Shown piece by piece: positions 49,152 to 57,798 of a stretch of DNA of 59,718 nucleotides. Origin of the DNA: a virus; IMG/VR virus record IMGVR_UViG_3300011115_000141, positions 1 through 59,718 of that record; one strand, given 5' to 3'. Position 1 is the stretch's first letter. Each line of letters opens with the position of its first letter. The notes below the pieces were generated by a model. That model saw nothing but the letters and a program-made list of their open reading frames with translations, searched no databases and was not told where the DNA came from. The translations under genes and the position numbers were made by a program.

Positions 49152-52100
49152 TTATCCTTCGATGAGTTTGGCGACAAGCGCCTCAAGTTTAGCGATACGC
49201 GCTTCTTGGTCAGTAATCCGATCCTCGTGTTCAGCATTTGCAGCCAAAGCCAAAGCACTGAGTTTCTCGTAGTCTACTGCCAATGAACCATCTGGTCGAG
49301 TGCGAACTGCAACAGGGAACTTAGCCAATACGTCTTGGGCAATGACACCAAAGTCGGACTTGACAATAAAGTAGCCATCTTCGCCGCCGTGCTCTTCAAT
49401 GTACTCGGCTGTCCAATCAAACAACTTACCGCCAATTGCCGCTGCCGTAGCTGCTGCGTTGGGGATGTTGCGCACGTTCTCTTTGAACTTGATGTCAGAA
49501 GAGTAGTATGCGGTCACGTTGTTTGTAGCGCGAATCTCACCGGCTGTACCTGAACCGGCAGTGCCAACACCCAGAGAGTTAACTTGGTAGTTGTTGCTAG
49601 TGTTTAGCGCATTGGCTGTTGTTGCAGTGGTGGCTGTTGTTGCGCTACCAGCAGAACCCGTAACGTTAATGCTCCAAGTACCAGAAGCGCCGGAACCGGT
49701 CAATGATGGGGCGTAGCTTGTGTAGTTGCTAGAGTTAAGGTAATAAACCCAAGAGCCAAAGGTGCCGTTTTGAACGTTGCGTGTTGCCAATCTATTGGCG
49801 TTATCTTCCCAGCCCCATGCGACTTGAGTGCCCCAATAACCCCCGGAATTTGTGTGGCGGTAATTTTGCTGAATCCACCATGTACCGCCGGGGCTGTTTG
49901 TGGTGTTTGCACCTAGATCACCGTTATACCGAGTAGTGCCCGCAGGTGTGTTTTGGAAGTCGGCATTCCAAGAGCCGTCGCTACCGTGTTGGTTGATGTA
50001 GTTACTGCTATTTAAGTAGGTGGCAGATGTAGCAGAAGTTGCCGATGTAGCAGAAGTTGCTGTAGCGGCGTTACCTGAGATAGAAATACCCCAAGTACCA
50101 GAAGCGTTAGACTGCACCGAAGAAGTCAGCGTCGCTATGCTAGTTTTGCGGTAAAAATTATCAGAACCGTTGGTGTAAATAATCTGACTAATAGTCCCCG
50201 CTTCTGAGTTGGGCGATGAACTATTTATGTAATAAAAGTAAGTGTAGCCACTTGCATCAGAACGACCAATTGTATTGGCTGTTGCAAAACTTGTTCCCGC
50301 AGCAGGCACTGCTCCGTAAGAACCCCAATTGGTGGCTGTTGTTGCCGTTGTTGCGCTAGTTGCGGATGTGGCTGAAGTAGCCGAAGTTGCATTGCCACTC
50401 AAACTTGCCGTAATCGTACCGGCAGAGAAGTTACCCGAAGCATCACGCAGAACAATCGTAGAAGCAGTGTTGGCTGTAGCCGCAGTAATTGTTGCGCTGT
50501 TTGCTTGACTTGTGATTGTTCCAGCGGTGGTGGCGGATGTGGCTGTTGAGGCGTTACCTGACAATGTGGCTGTAATCGTACCTGCGCTGAAGTTACCAGA
50601 AGCATCACGGGCAACGATAGCCGAGGCGGTGTTTAAGTTGGTAGCGTTGGAAGTTACCGTAAAGGTAGAAGACCCGGATTGGTTAGCCGTAAAAGTAGCT
50701 GAACCAGACAAGCCTGTGCCGGACACTGCCATTGTCAATGTACCGTTGTTTACACCAGCAGCCGTAGAAGCCACAACCCATGAAGGAGCAGCAGCGCCGT
50801 TAGATTGCAAGATGTAGCCAGAAGTACCGGCTGTCAGTTGAACCGTTGTACCTGCGGCTGACTGATAAGGAATCGTACCTGCGGAACCACCAGCCAAGTT
50901 TGTAGCTGTTGTTGCACTTGTGGCAGATGTTGCTGTCGTTGCAGATGTTGCGCTTGTAGCTGTTGTGGCTGATGTAGCCGTAGCTGCGTTACCGCTTATT
51001 GAGATGCCCCATGTGCCCGTAGCGCCTGTACCGCCCGTAGATGGTGCTCCTACAGTGTTATAGGAAATTGTTCGTGCGGCAGAACCATTGAAAGTTGTGC
51101 CAGAAACATCGCCTGTTCCGCCGTTGTTAAACGTGACTGCATTAGGCGTAGAGATTGCAGAGTAGGCAAACGCAGAGCCGTTCCAACCCAAATATGTGCC
51201 AGCAGTTGTTGGCGCAGTAATGAATGATGTTGTGGCCGCGCCTGTCTGGTATGGAATCTGATTGGCTGCGCCAGCAGAAATGTTTGTAGCTGCGGTGGCC
51301 GTTGAAGCATTACCTGTTAAAGCTGCCGTGATTGTGCCAGCGGCAAAGTTACCAGAAGAGTCCCGAGCAACAACCTTAGAGGCTGTGTTTGCAGATGTAG
51401 CGTCAACCGTAGCAGTAACCGCCGCAGAGCCGTTAAAGCTCGTCCCTGTCAGGTATGTGCCCAAGGTCAAAGCGTTAACCACGGAACCTGCTGAACCTGA
51501 AATGTTGCCAGATACAGCCGAACCAGCAATAGCTATATTGGTATTGGTTACAGATGTTATCTGACCTTGAGCATTTACCGCAAAGACAGGAACCGCAGAA
51601 GCAGAACCGTATGTTGTGGCTGTCACACCCGTATTAGAAATGTTGAATGTTGTAGCAGGAGAAAGGTTTAAGCCTGTACCCGCGCTGTATGTGATCGGGG
51701 CATTAAACTGCAAAAACACCAGTGGGGTGGTGCCAACAACAATAGGCAAAGCAGTTTGTTGAACCCAAGCTGTAGAAGCCAAAGTTCCAGAAATAACCAA
51801 TACATAGTCGCCTTGGTCAATCTCGTTAGTCCCAGTACCAGAAGTATCGTAATCTGTAGCACGGGTCAGGATGAATGGAGTGCCTGCGCTACCAGCCTGC
51901 GTTACAACATAAACACCGTTGTATGCTGCATTACCGCTAGTTTCATCTTTAACCAACACGCGCTGGGTAGCGGTAGGAGAACCCCCGCCCAAAGATAGCG
52001 CACCATTTGCGTTGGCTGTAATTGTTGCGCCTACACCGCTTGATCCGTTGTTGTAAGTATAGGCCGGGAGGGCGGCAGTTGAAGCGTAGTTGACCGGCTG

Positions 52101-52568
52101 GTGGTAATTTAAACCAGACGAAATTGAATCCACATACAGCTTGTTGACAATGTCTGTATCAGCAGTTGGGGAAGCCGTAATTGTTCCTGAAGTCAGAGCG
52201 GCAGAAGTTGCCGTGATTGCGCCAAAAGATTGCTGAACCACTTTGCCCGTAGTATCCGTCCATACGGCATTCTCAGATGGGTACGTTACAAACACATCAA
52301 GTGTTGTACCAGTAAAATTAACCAAGGAGCCAGTGCTAGAAGATAAAGGCGTAGCGTTACGGGTCAGTGTTGTACCAGAAGATGTGTACGTACCGTAGTT
52401 AACTTCCCACGCGCCTGATATGGGGTCAATAATTGCAAAATATGTAGTGTTACCGTTGCCAACGGAAGCAAAAGATTGAAACCCTGTTGGCGTTGTCAGG
52501 AGCGTGATCGTGCCTGTACCGGGGTTGGAAGCGGTCTGTTTAACCCGATCTTTTAATACGAGTGCCAT
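49152..52568 (-). CDS. Large tail fibre with S74 intramolecular chaperone
   Basis: An 1138-residue fibre. The N-terminal 300 residues contain a virion-binding-like block and bead-like domains. The centre holds many SGNAATATSATTAT-type repeats with two or three copies of an AGTITA-LSGNAST unit. The C-terminus is a peptidase S74 self-cleaving chaperone: SSDIKFKENV with Ser1024 and Lys1029 at the spacing known from endosialidase tail spikes, a GVIAQDVLAKFP segment and a coiled-coil end (ITDQEARIAKLEALVAKLIE). In the family the chaperone helps trimerisation and is cut off at the serine. Receptor-binding part should lie just before it, residues 850-1000. Confidence 0.85.
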   Translation of the reverse strand: MALVLKDRVKQTASNPGTGTITLLTTPTGFQSFASVGNGNTTYFAIIDPISGAWEVNYGTYTSSGTTLTRNATPLSSSTGSLVNFTGTTLDVFVTYPSENAVWTDTTGKVVQQSFGAITATSAALTSGTITASPTADTDIVNKLYVDSISSGLNYHQPVNYASTAALPAYTYNNGSSGVGATITANANGALSLGGGSPTATQRVLVKDETSGNAAYNGVYVVTQAGSAGTPFILTRATDYDTSGTGTNEIDQGDYVLVISGTLASTAWVQQTALPIVVGTTPLVFLQFNAPITYSAGTGLNLSPATTFNISNTGVTATTYGSASAVPVFAVNAQGQITSVTNTNIAIAGSAVSGNISGSAGSVVNALTLGTYLTGTSFNGSAAVTATVDATSANTASKVVARDSSGNFAAGTITAALTGNASTATAATNISAGAANQIPYQTGAATTSFITAPTTAGTYLGWNGSAFAYSAISTPNAVTFNNGGTGDVSGTTFNGSAARTISYNTVGAPSTGGTGATGTWGISISGNAATATSATTATSATSATTATSATSATTATNLAGGSAGTIPYQSAAGTTVQLTAGTSGYILQSNGAAAPSWVVASTAAGVNNGTLTMAVSGTGLSGSATFTANQSGSSTFTVTSNATNLNTASAIVARDASGNFSAGTITATLSGNASTATSATTAGTITSQANSATITAATANTASTIVLRDASGNFSAGTITASLSGNATSATSATSATSATTATTATNWGSYGAVPAAGTSFATANTIGRSDASGYTYFYYINSSSPNSEAGTISQIIYTNGSDNFYRKTSIATLTSSVQSNASGTWGISISGNAATATSATSATSATSATYLNSSNYINQHGSDGSWNADFQNTPAGTTRYNGDLGANTTNSPGGTWWIQQNYRHTNSGGYWGTQVAWGWEDNANRLATRNVQNGTFGSWVYYLNSSNYTSYAPSLTGSGASGTWSINVTGSAGSATTATTATTANALNTSNNYQVNSLGVGTAGSGTAGEIRATNNVTAYYSSDIKFKENVRNIPNAAATAAAIGGKLFDWTAEYIEEHGGEDGYFIVKSDFGVIAQDVLAKFPVAVRTRPDGSLAVDYEKLSALALAANAEHEDRITDQEARIAKLEALVAKLIEG

Positions 52569-52577
52569 CTTTAATCC

Positions 52578-53501
52578 TTACGACGGTAGGTTAGTCCAAC
52601 CGGGGTTTTGTGTGTCGTTGATATTTTGCCAGTTTGCGTTCTGGCTGTCATCTATTACCGCCCAAACAAGCACGTTACCGATAGAAACAAGAAGCTGAAT
52701 GCCTGTTACGTTTGCGTTAACTGTCTTGATAACAGACATCGTGTCTAGCGCGGCAGCAAATTCAGCGACCGAGCCAACAAACACCACCTGCGTACTAATC
52801 GCATCAATAGCAGATGCACTCTCAGTAATAGACACTTGCAAAAATAAACCGCGTGTGGTGTCATCCAAACCAGATGCAGCCTCAGCAATAGAAGCTACAA
52901 ATGTAGCTGCGGTAGTAAATTCGTCTATGCCAGATACGGCTTCAGTAACAGCCGCAACAAACACTGCTTGGGACGTAAACACTTCGCTTGCAGACACACC
53001 TTCAGCCATTGCCGCAGCAAATGCAACTTGAGAAGCAAAAGAATCTGCGCCGGAAGCGGCTTCTGATATGTCAGAAAGAAATAGTGCTTGGGCAACAATA
53101 GCGTCCACAGCAGCCGCTGCTTCGTCAATACTACCGGCAAATACCACGGGGCCTTGGATTAAATCTAAACCCGAGGCAACTTCATCAATACTGCCGGGGT
53201 ATGTGCCTAAAGCAGAAACAGTATCAATACCACTTGCAGCTTCTGGAATATCTACGTTAAATATATTGTTCAACGTATCTACAACGTCTACACCAGAGGC
53301 TGTTTCTGCGTTTGTAGCTACAAAATCCGACTGAACAGAAACGGAGTCAATACCAGAAACGTTCTCTTCAATCAACCCACCGGCAGTAAACAGCGCATTT
53401 ACCGCATCAACACCTGACCCTGTTTCGGAGATGGCGACAGCAAACGTGCTGCCCCCTTGAGAGGCAAACGGCGCTTGTGCAAACGTTACATCCCCGAACA
53501 T
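52578..53501 (-). CDS. Virion protein of twelve 20-residue repeats
   Basis: A 307-residue protein. Residues 25-265 contain 12 units of strict 20-residue period with one extra residue between units 3 and 4. The motif is (S/D/P)EAASG(I/L/V)D then seven residues, then F, three residues, (I/V). Units start at 25, 45, 65, 86, 106, 126, 146, 166, 186, 206, 226 and 246. The C-terminus has two short SQN-W-N boxes (DSQNANWQNI, DTQNPGWTNL). Such regular units suggest a solenoid or fibrous rod. It lies among tail genes, so it is probably structural. Fold not identified. Confidence 0.72.
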   Translation of the reverse strand: MFGDVTFAQAPFASQGGSTFAVAISETGSGVDAVNALFTAGGLIEENVSGIDSVSVQSDFVATNAETASGVDVVDTLNNIFNVDIPEAASGIDTVSALGTYPGSIDEVASGLDLIQGPVVFAGSIDEAAAAVDAIVAQALFLSDISEAASGADSFASQVAFAAAMAEGVSASEVFTSQAVFVAAVTEAVSGIDEFTTAATFVASIAEAASGLDDTTRGLFLQVSITESASAIDAISTQVVFVGSVAEFAAALDTMSVIKTVNANVTGIQLLVSIGNVLVWAVIDDSQNANWQNINDTQNPGWTNLPS

Positions 53502-53507
53502 AACCTA

Positions 53508-54074
53508 TTAGGTCGCGGTCAGAGAGAAGGTGTAAGTCACGTTCAATGTATCGCCAGAAGCAACAGATTTGTCGCCACCTGTAAAATCACCTTCAGAGAA
53601 CAAAATGCCTGAAGTGCCTGAAGTTGCGCTGGTTAAAAAAGCACCGGCAATAACAACCGTAGCATTCATCACAAAAGAAGACGGTGAAGCTGAGTTGGTA
53701 ATCACTGATGGATTGGCTGAAGTTGCCGAACCAAAAGTTACCGCTTTACGTGTTCCTGCATAAGCCGCGCTTTCTGTCCACCCGGCGTGTGAAGCCAAAG
53801 TGTCGGCGGCGGCAAACGTTGTACCTGAACCGGGGCCTGTAACCAGACCAAGATACCAAGTGGTAGTTTGCGCACTACCGGCAAGATATGCGCCGTTCAT
53901 GTTGGCTAAACCTTGGTTTACTACCAAGTTGTGAAAGGTGTCTGTCCACTTTTTAACGCCGTCTGCGCCTACGCAAGTAACGGTGTAAACACCACCAGCA
54001 CCAACGGATTCACCGAGGCCGGGGCGTGTGACTAAAGTGGCTGTCACTTGGTCTTTTGCTGAACTGAATTCCAT
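53508..54074 (-). CDS. Tail-region structural protein, beta-rich
   Basis: A 188-residue protein with short strands and Thr/Ser/Gly/Ala-rich composition. Segment NLVVNQGLANMNGAYLAG (about 47-64) and YLGLVTGPGSG are typical of a common phage structural protein of unknown placement. No catalytic motif. Located between the repeat protein and another small structural gene. Confidence 0.6.
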   Translation of the reverse strand: MEFSSAKDQVTATLVTRPGLGESVGAGGVYTVTCVGADGVKKWTDTFHNLVVNQGLANMNGAYLAGSAQTTTWYLGLVTGPGSGTTFAAADTLASHAGWTESAAYAGTRKAVTFGSATSANPSVITNSASPSSFVMNATVVIAGAFLTSATSGTSGILFSEGDFTGGDKSVASGDTLNVTYTFSLTAT

Positions 54075-54083
54075 GATAGATCC

Positions 54084-54542
54084 TTAAGAAATGCGCACGA
54101 TGGCGCTGTTGGCATCGGGGGTTGGGAAGATGATTTGAAACGTATCGTTGTTTACTGTCTTGTCTGAACCAAAGTCCAGAACTGCAACTGACGGGTCGCC
54201 TGCAACAGAGTCGTTATAAATTAACGCGCCGCGTGCTGTAAATGTGGCGTTTGTCCAACTTGTATTGTTAAACGAAACAAACGCAGTGGGGACACCCGCA
54301 GTGTTGTTACCAGAAGTCGGGGATGTTGAAATCGTCAACGTGTTTCCGCCGGTTGTGTAACCGCCGCCACTGGCCACTTCACCTGTCATACCTACTGTGT
54401 AGGCGGTAGTGCTTGCAGTCAAATTTGCTGCGGCTGTAAACAACGCAACCTTAAAAGTGTTGGGCGATGTGGGGCCAAAGTTGTGAACTGCTTGAAGCAG
54501 TTGAACTTTAAAGCTTGTGGTTGCTGTTTGCGAAATTGCCAT
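54084..54542 (-). CDS. Tail-region structural protein
   Basis: A 152-residue protein with beta-rich sequence: FKVQLLQAVHNFGPTSPNTF, then KVALFTAAANLTAST, and later TGEVASGGGYTTGGNTLTIS. This layout recurs in phage structural proteins that neighbour connector genes. The end (DTFQIIFPTPDANSAIVRI) is hydrophobic and strand-like. Probably a tail or baseplate decoration protein. Confidence 0.62.
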   Translation of the reverse strand: MAISQTATTSFKVQLLQAVHNFGPTSPNTFKVALFTAAANLTASTTAYTVGMTGEVASGGGYTTGGNTLTISTSPTSGNNTAGVPTAFVSFNNTSWTNATFTARGALIYNDSVAGDPSVAVLDFGSDKTVNNDTFQIIFPTPDANSAIVRIS

Positions 54543-54543
54543 A

Positions 54544-55200
54544 TCAAGTCACCTTTTGTCGGAACTGTCCAGAACGATACGCGTCTTGACGCTCCATACC
54601 ATCGGCCAAACGTTTTGCTAGGGCAAGAGCTTCCATGAACTTCTGGTTGTACAGAGCCATCATGTCAGTCTCACCCTTCATGTAAGTGTAAGCCTCAACC
54701 AAAGAACCGTACAACAACACAGAGTCAAAGTTATCACCAAGCCACGTTGTACTAGCAGTCACAATAGACTCTGGGTAGTAGTAATAGTGCAACTCTACGC
54801 CATACGTAGCATCAGGCGTTGGGCCAAGGATAAAAGTCAACTCATTGACGTCGTTACTCTGAGAACCAAACAACGCGTAGTACTTTGGGATTGCTGTGTC
54901 GGTCGGCTGTGGGTACGCTTGGCGAATAAAGTTAACGTCTTTGTTTAACAAATACTCGTACGCGCCTGTAGCGTCAATAACCGCCATTGAATACACCGCC
55001 AAGAAATCATTAGGGCATCCAAGATACTTGTTGTTGGCAGACGTAGACCCTGTCACATTCTTGCGAATAGACGGGAACTGCATCGAGTTGTAAATACGCT
55101 GCTCAGCTTGCTGAACGAACACGGGTATCTCAGCGATAAAGTCCGCTTCGGTATTCTCCGTGTACGCTTGAATAGCGTTGCTGAGTGCAGTGTAATTCAT
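54544..55200 (-). CDS. Head-tail adaptor-like protein 2
   Basis: A 218-residue protein. The N-terminus MNYTALSNAIQAYTENTEAD, then IPVFVQQAEQRIYNSMQF, and the later GVELHYYYYPESI and FDSVLLYGSLVEAYTYMKGE are typical of podophage adaptor proteins related to P22 gp4 and T7 gp11, which form the ring under the portal. It is separated from the larger adaptor (56015-56944) by small genes. A conserved helix at the C-terminus fits ring formation. Confidence 0.7.
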   Translation of the reverse strand: MNYTALSNAIQAYTENTEADFIAEIPVFVQQAEQRIYNSMQFPSIRKNVTGSTSANNKYLGCPNDFLAVYSMAVIDATGAYEYLLNKDVNFIRQAYPQPTDTAIPKYYALFGSQSNDVNELTFILGPTPDATYGVELHYYYYPESIVTASTTWLGDNFDSVLLYGSLVEAYTYMKGETDMMALYNQKFMEALALAKRLADGMERQDAYRSGQFRQKVT

Positions 55201-55442
55201 GCCATCGGGCCTCTAGCCATAGTTCCCTTGGTCGCCGCGCCGTTACCACGAGTGACGATACCGGATGTCTTAACGGTTTCGTTACCAGCGGCTTTGCTGA
55301 TGTTGCCAACACTCATATTAACGGTGTCAGCTTTACTGCGATTGACGCCAGAACCGGGGTTCTGGGATATGCCCACGGGCGCACCACTCATGGTGTGAGG
55401 CTTGGCGTATGCAGAAGCGGATAGATTGTTAATCTTGGCCAT
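55197..55442 (-). CDS. 81-residue small virion-cluster protein
   Basis: Starts at ATG 55442 behind AGGGGAAATAAC. Rich in Gly, Asn and Ala, with no hydrophobic core, so it may be disordered. It ends VTRGNGAATKGTMARGPMA, a variant of the ATKGKTKG motif of two downstream-arm genes. An upstream open extension to 55484 lacks a ribosome site. Overlaps the adaptor gene by ATGA. Role unknown, perhaps DNA or capsid binding. Confidence 0.58.
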   Translation of the reverse strand: MAKINNLSASAYAKPHTMSGAPVGISQNPGSGVNRSKADTVNMSVGNISKAAGNETVKTSGIVTRGNGAATKGTMARGPMA

Positions 55443-55443
55443 G

Positions 55444-55620
55444 TTATTTCCCCTGATTCTTAACTTTGGCCATGCCGCGACCATACTGGAGCATCATCTC
55501 GTTGGTCTTACCGCCCTTGGCAAGCTTTGTAGGCGCTTTGCCGGGGTGCATGTTTTTCTCGTGCTTACCAACAGCAGACTTAATCATCTTCTTGTCTTGG
55601 GCTAAATCTTTCTTGTCCAT
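55444..55620 (-). CDS. 58-residue basic virion-cluster protein
   Basis: ATG 55620; the stop is one base before the next start. Very Lys-rich: MDKKDLAQDKKMIKSAVGKH, then MHPGKAPTKLAKGGKTNEMM and YGRGMAKVKNQGK. It contains an AKGG motif like other virion proteins here. Likely DNA-binding or neutralising; unknown. Confidence 0.55.
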   Translation of the reverse strand: MDKKDLAQDKKMIKSAVGKHEKNMHPGKAPTKLAKGGKTNEMMLQYGRGMAKVKNQGK

Positions 55621-55621
55621 A

Positions 55622-56014
55622 TCAGACTCCTATTTGTATCGTTACTGTACCAATTTGTACGCCTAATGCCAAGTAGTTTGGCGTTAACACACTGTCAAAA
55701 CTGCTTGCCCCACCAACAGGGTTCCAACCCCACTGAATATCTCTTGAACCGCCAGTCAAAAAGCCAGCAGTGTTTACGCCTGCGGTAACGTACGTCGTGT
55801 CCTTACGCGGGTTACGCACAGCCTGCGGATCATCCACTGGGTACATGCCCAACTGCAACTGCGGCTGATCTGGATCCCAACACGCATTACACACCATCAA
55901 ATTGTAAAGCTTGGTCTTGATAACTTCTTTTTTCAAAGCCGTCAATTTAAACTGCTGGCCACAGCGATCGCACATGGCGATACTGTTCTTACCAGAAGCA
56001 AACCGATTGCCCAT
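55622..56014 (-). CDS. Structural protein with zinc knuckles
   Basis: A 130-residue protein. CDRC (residues 15-18) and CNAC (42-45) form a probable four-cysteine zinc site near the N-terminus, followed by a strand-rich C-terminal half ending VQIGTVTIQIGV. This layout is familiar from phage head-tail genes without assigned function. Lies between adaptor genes and is likely a virion component. Confidence 0.62.
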   Translation of the reverse strand: MGNRFASGKNSIAMCDRCGQQFKLTALKKEVIKTKLYNLMVCNACWDPDQPQLQLGMYPVDDPQAVRNPRKDTTYVTAGVNTAGFLTGGSRDIQWGWNPVGGASSFDSVLTPNYLALGVQIGTVTIQIGV

Positions 56015-56944
56015 TTACGTACCGCTTCCAATGAACTGTTGCCTTGGAACAAAACGAACCGAAGCTTTCTCACGATCTTCATCAGCGGCAAGTTGCCAAG
56101 CCTCATCGTACTGTTGCTTCAAGACCGGTAGGCGCTCAGCGCCATTCTCAATCTTAAGAGCCAAGTAGTAGGCCAAACCAGCCACCATACAGGGCAGGAA
56201 GCGGAAAGGCACGTCCATCGTACGTACGCCCCCGCCAGCATCATCAATACGGCGCATGCGCCAGTAAACAAACTGATATGTAGCGCTGTTGTCAGGAGTT
56301 GGCCAGAGTGTCACAGAGGGGAGATTCTGTGTGTATACAGACACGCCAGTCGAGTGTGCTGCGGCAGTTGTGCCGTTCTGTCCACGAAAGCAGTTAGACA
56401 GCACGTTGCCAGAGATGTAGCCGTACTGGACAGTCTCGTTTTCAATCAACAAGAACCCTGTAGCAGGCAAGCCAGCAGCGGAAGTCAACGTAATTGTGGT
56501 GGCCGTGGCCGTAATCCCGCCGTTAAGCGTGGTGCCAATCGAAGAAGTCTGGCCATCCAAACGCTGATACCACACCTGAATAGGACGGGCTTGTTGCAGT
56601 TTGTTAGGAATAGTTGCATAAGTAGAAACACTGATACGCGTGATGGTCAGGTCAGCCTGCGTAGATGCGCTACCCGCGCCCGTGCGAATGACGTGCTCAA
56701 GTAGATCCACCGTGTCGACAGGGAGTGCGTAGGTGTTCAGACCCGGAGTCAGGTTAATCGTACCCTGCTCAAACGTCCACATGTTGACACCACGGTTTGC
56801 CCAATCAGCAAACATCAAGTTCAATGAACGACGGGCTGTACGCAAATCGTAGCCCGTACGCAACTCCGAACCCGCGCGCTCAAACGCTTCCTCAACCAAC
56901 TCAGTAAGGTCAAGGTTAAACGCTGCGGTTCCTGAAGTGGTCAT
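56015..56944 (-). CDS. Head-tail adaptor-like protein 1
   Basis: A 309-residue protein. The first 80 residues (LDLTELVEEAFERAGSELRT, then YDLRTARRSLNLMFADWANR, then VNMWTFEQGTINLTPG) match the helical ring-forming start of gp4/gp11-type podophage connectors. A beta-rich middle (ITATATTITLTSAAGLP) contains an inserted Ig-like segment. C-terminal RFLPCMVAGLAYYLALKIEN helices fit the ring core. Start overlaps the stop of the 77-residue gene. Confidence 0.75.
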   Translation of the reverse strand: MTTSGTAAFNLDLTELVEEAFERAGSELRTGYDLRTARRSLNLMFADWANRGVNMWTFEQGTINLTPGLNTYALPVDTVDLLEHVIRTGAGSASTQADLTITRISVSTYATIPNKLQQARPIQVWYQRLDGQTSSIGTTLNGGITATATTITLTSAAGLPATGFLLIENETVQYGYISGNVLSNCFRGQNGTTAAAHSTGVSVYTQNLPSVTLWPTPDNSATYQFVYWRMRRIDDAGGGVRTMDVPFRFLPCMVAGLAYYLALKIENGAERLPVLKQQYDEAWQLAADEDREKASVRFVPRQQFIGSGT

Positions 56945-57174
56945 CTAAAGCCTGCCGTTTTCTTTGCAATCGTTTTGGGTTGCGCTACGAATTGTTTTCC
57001 GGCTTTTTTGCCAGCACGTTTCGCACGCGTTGTCGCAGCGTACTCAGAAGAACTGAGGCTTTTAATCGCAGCGCTAGGAAGGTATCGCTCACCAGTGTCA
57101 GAAGATTTTTTACCACTTTTGGTTCTCCATTTTTGGTCACCCCAATCCTTCAATGATTTCTGAGGCGCTTTCAA
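56941..57174 (-). CDS. 77-residue basic virion-cluster protein
   Basis: TTG start at 57174 overlapping the upstream stop (TTGA). Basic and helical with a W-rich start (LKDWGDQKWRTKSGKKSSDT) and an ATTRAKRAGKKAGKQF end. Closely related proteins are common in marine and freshwater phages, with unknown function. Basic charge and place in the cluster suggest nucleic-acid association. Confidence 0.6.
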   Translation of the reverse strand: MKAPQKSLKDWGDQKWRTKSGKKSSDTGERYLPSAAIKSLSSSEYAATTRAKRAGKKAGKQFVAQPKTIAKKTAGFR

Positions 57175-57446
57175 TCTCGATAACCCCCGCCTGCCGCCTT
57201 GTACTTCTTGGCAACAAGCTGAGCCTTACGAGCCGACCACTGACCTGCACCCGTACCTTGCGTAGCTGCGGCTTTTACCTGAGACACAATTCGCTTGCGT
57301 AACTCCGGTTTAGTGTAGTTACCAGCCGCATTTACTTTACCGCCTTCAGCGTATTGCGTGAAGTCAGTGTCGTCCCGTCGGGCTTTTTTCTTACCCTTGG
57401 GCATTTTAGAGGGGGAGATGTCCCCCATCCCACGGCTGGCCATCAT
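57171..57446 (-). CDS. 91-residue basic protein, NAAGNYTKPELRKR type
   Basis: A basic protein with AEGGKVNAAGNYTKPELRKR and GQWSARKAQLVAKKYKAAGG, a block I recognise from many phage genomes as a conserved small protein without function. It has the glycine motif AEGG ahead of the conserved block. Location in the head-proximal cluster makes it a probable virion or DNA-binding protein. Confidence 0.68.
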   Translation of the reverse strand: MMASRGMGDISPSKMPKGKKKARRDDTDFTQYAEGGKVNAAGNYTKPELRKRIVSQVKAAATQGTGAGQWSARKAQLVAKKYKAAGGGYRD

Positions 57447-57450
57447 GGTG

Positions 57451-57798
57451 TTAGCAGGCTTTGCCGCCCATTTTCATACCAATCATCGTGCCTTTGGTTT
57501 TGCCTTTTGTAGCAACACCATCAGCGCGCTTAGAGGCAGAACCACCAGCAGCCATTTTTTTCATTGGCATTTCTGCTTTGCCGCCTGCTTTAGCTCCAGC
57601 TTTTTTCTTAGCCATCATTGCCATAAATCCGGGATTCATCTTAGCCATAGTATCACCACCTTTAGAAAATTTGCGGTTTTTGTCCGCTTGGTTAAACTCT
57701 TTACCCACGGACTGTGGGACTCCTACTTTCTTAGCAAACGATGGGTTGTTAGCCACCGCAGCCATGAAATTGTGTTGCTTCTTACTCGTCGATGGCAT
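57451..57798 (-). CDS. 115-residue protein, SKKQHNFMAAV type, with possible internal start
   Basis: Starts at ATG 57798 (TGATG overlap); a longer open frame to 57888 is not needed. The first 44 residues (STSKKQHNFMAAVANNPSFA, then KKVGVPQSVGKEFNQADKNR) are a block shared by many phages. After FSKGGDT, the internal ATG 57648 with AAAGGTGG in front may start a 65-residue product rich in Met, Lys, Ala and Gly. The C-terminus has MAAGGSASKRADGVATKGKT and MKMGGKAC. Function unknown. Confidence 0.6.
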   Translation of the reverse strand: MPSTSKKQHNFMAAVANNPSFAKKVGVPQSVGKEFNQADKNRKFSKGGDTMAKMNPGFMAMMAKKKAGAKAGGKAEMPMKKMAAGGSASKRADGVATKGKTKGTMIGMKMGGKAC

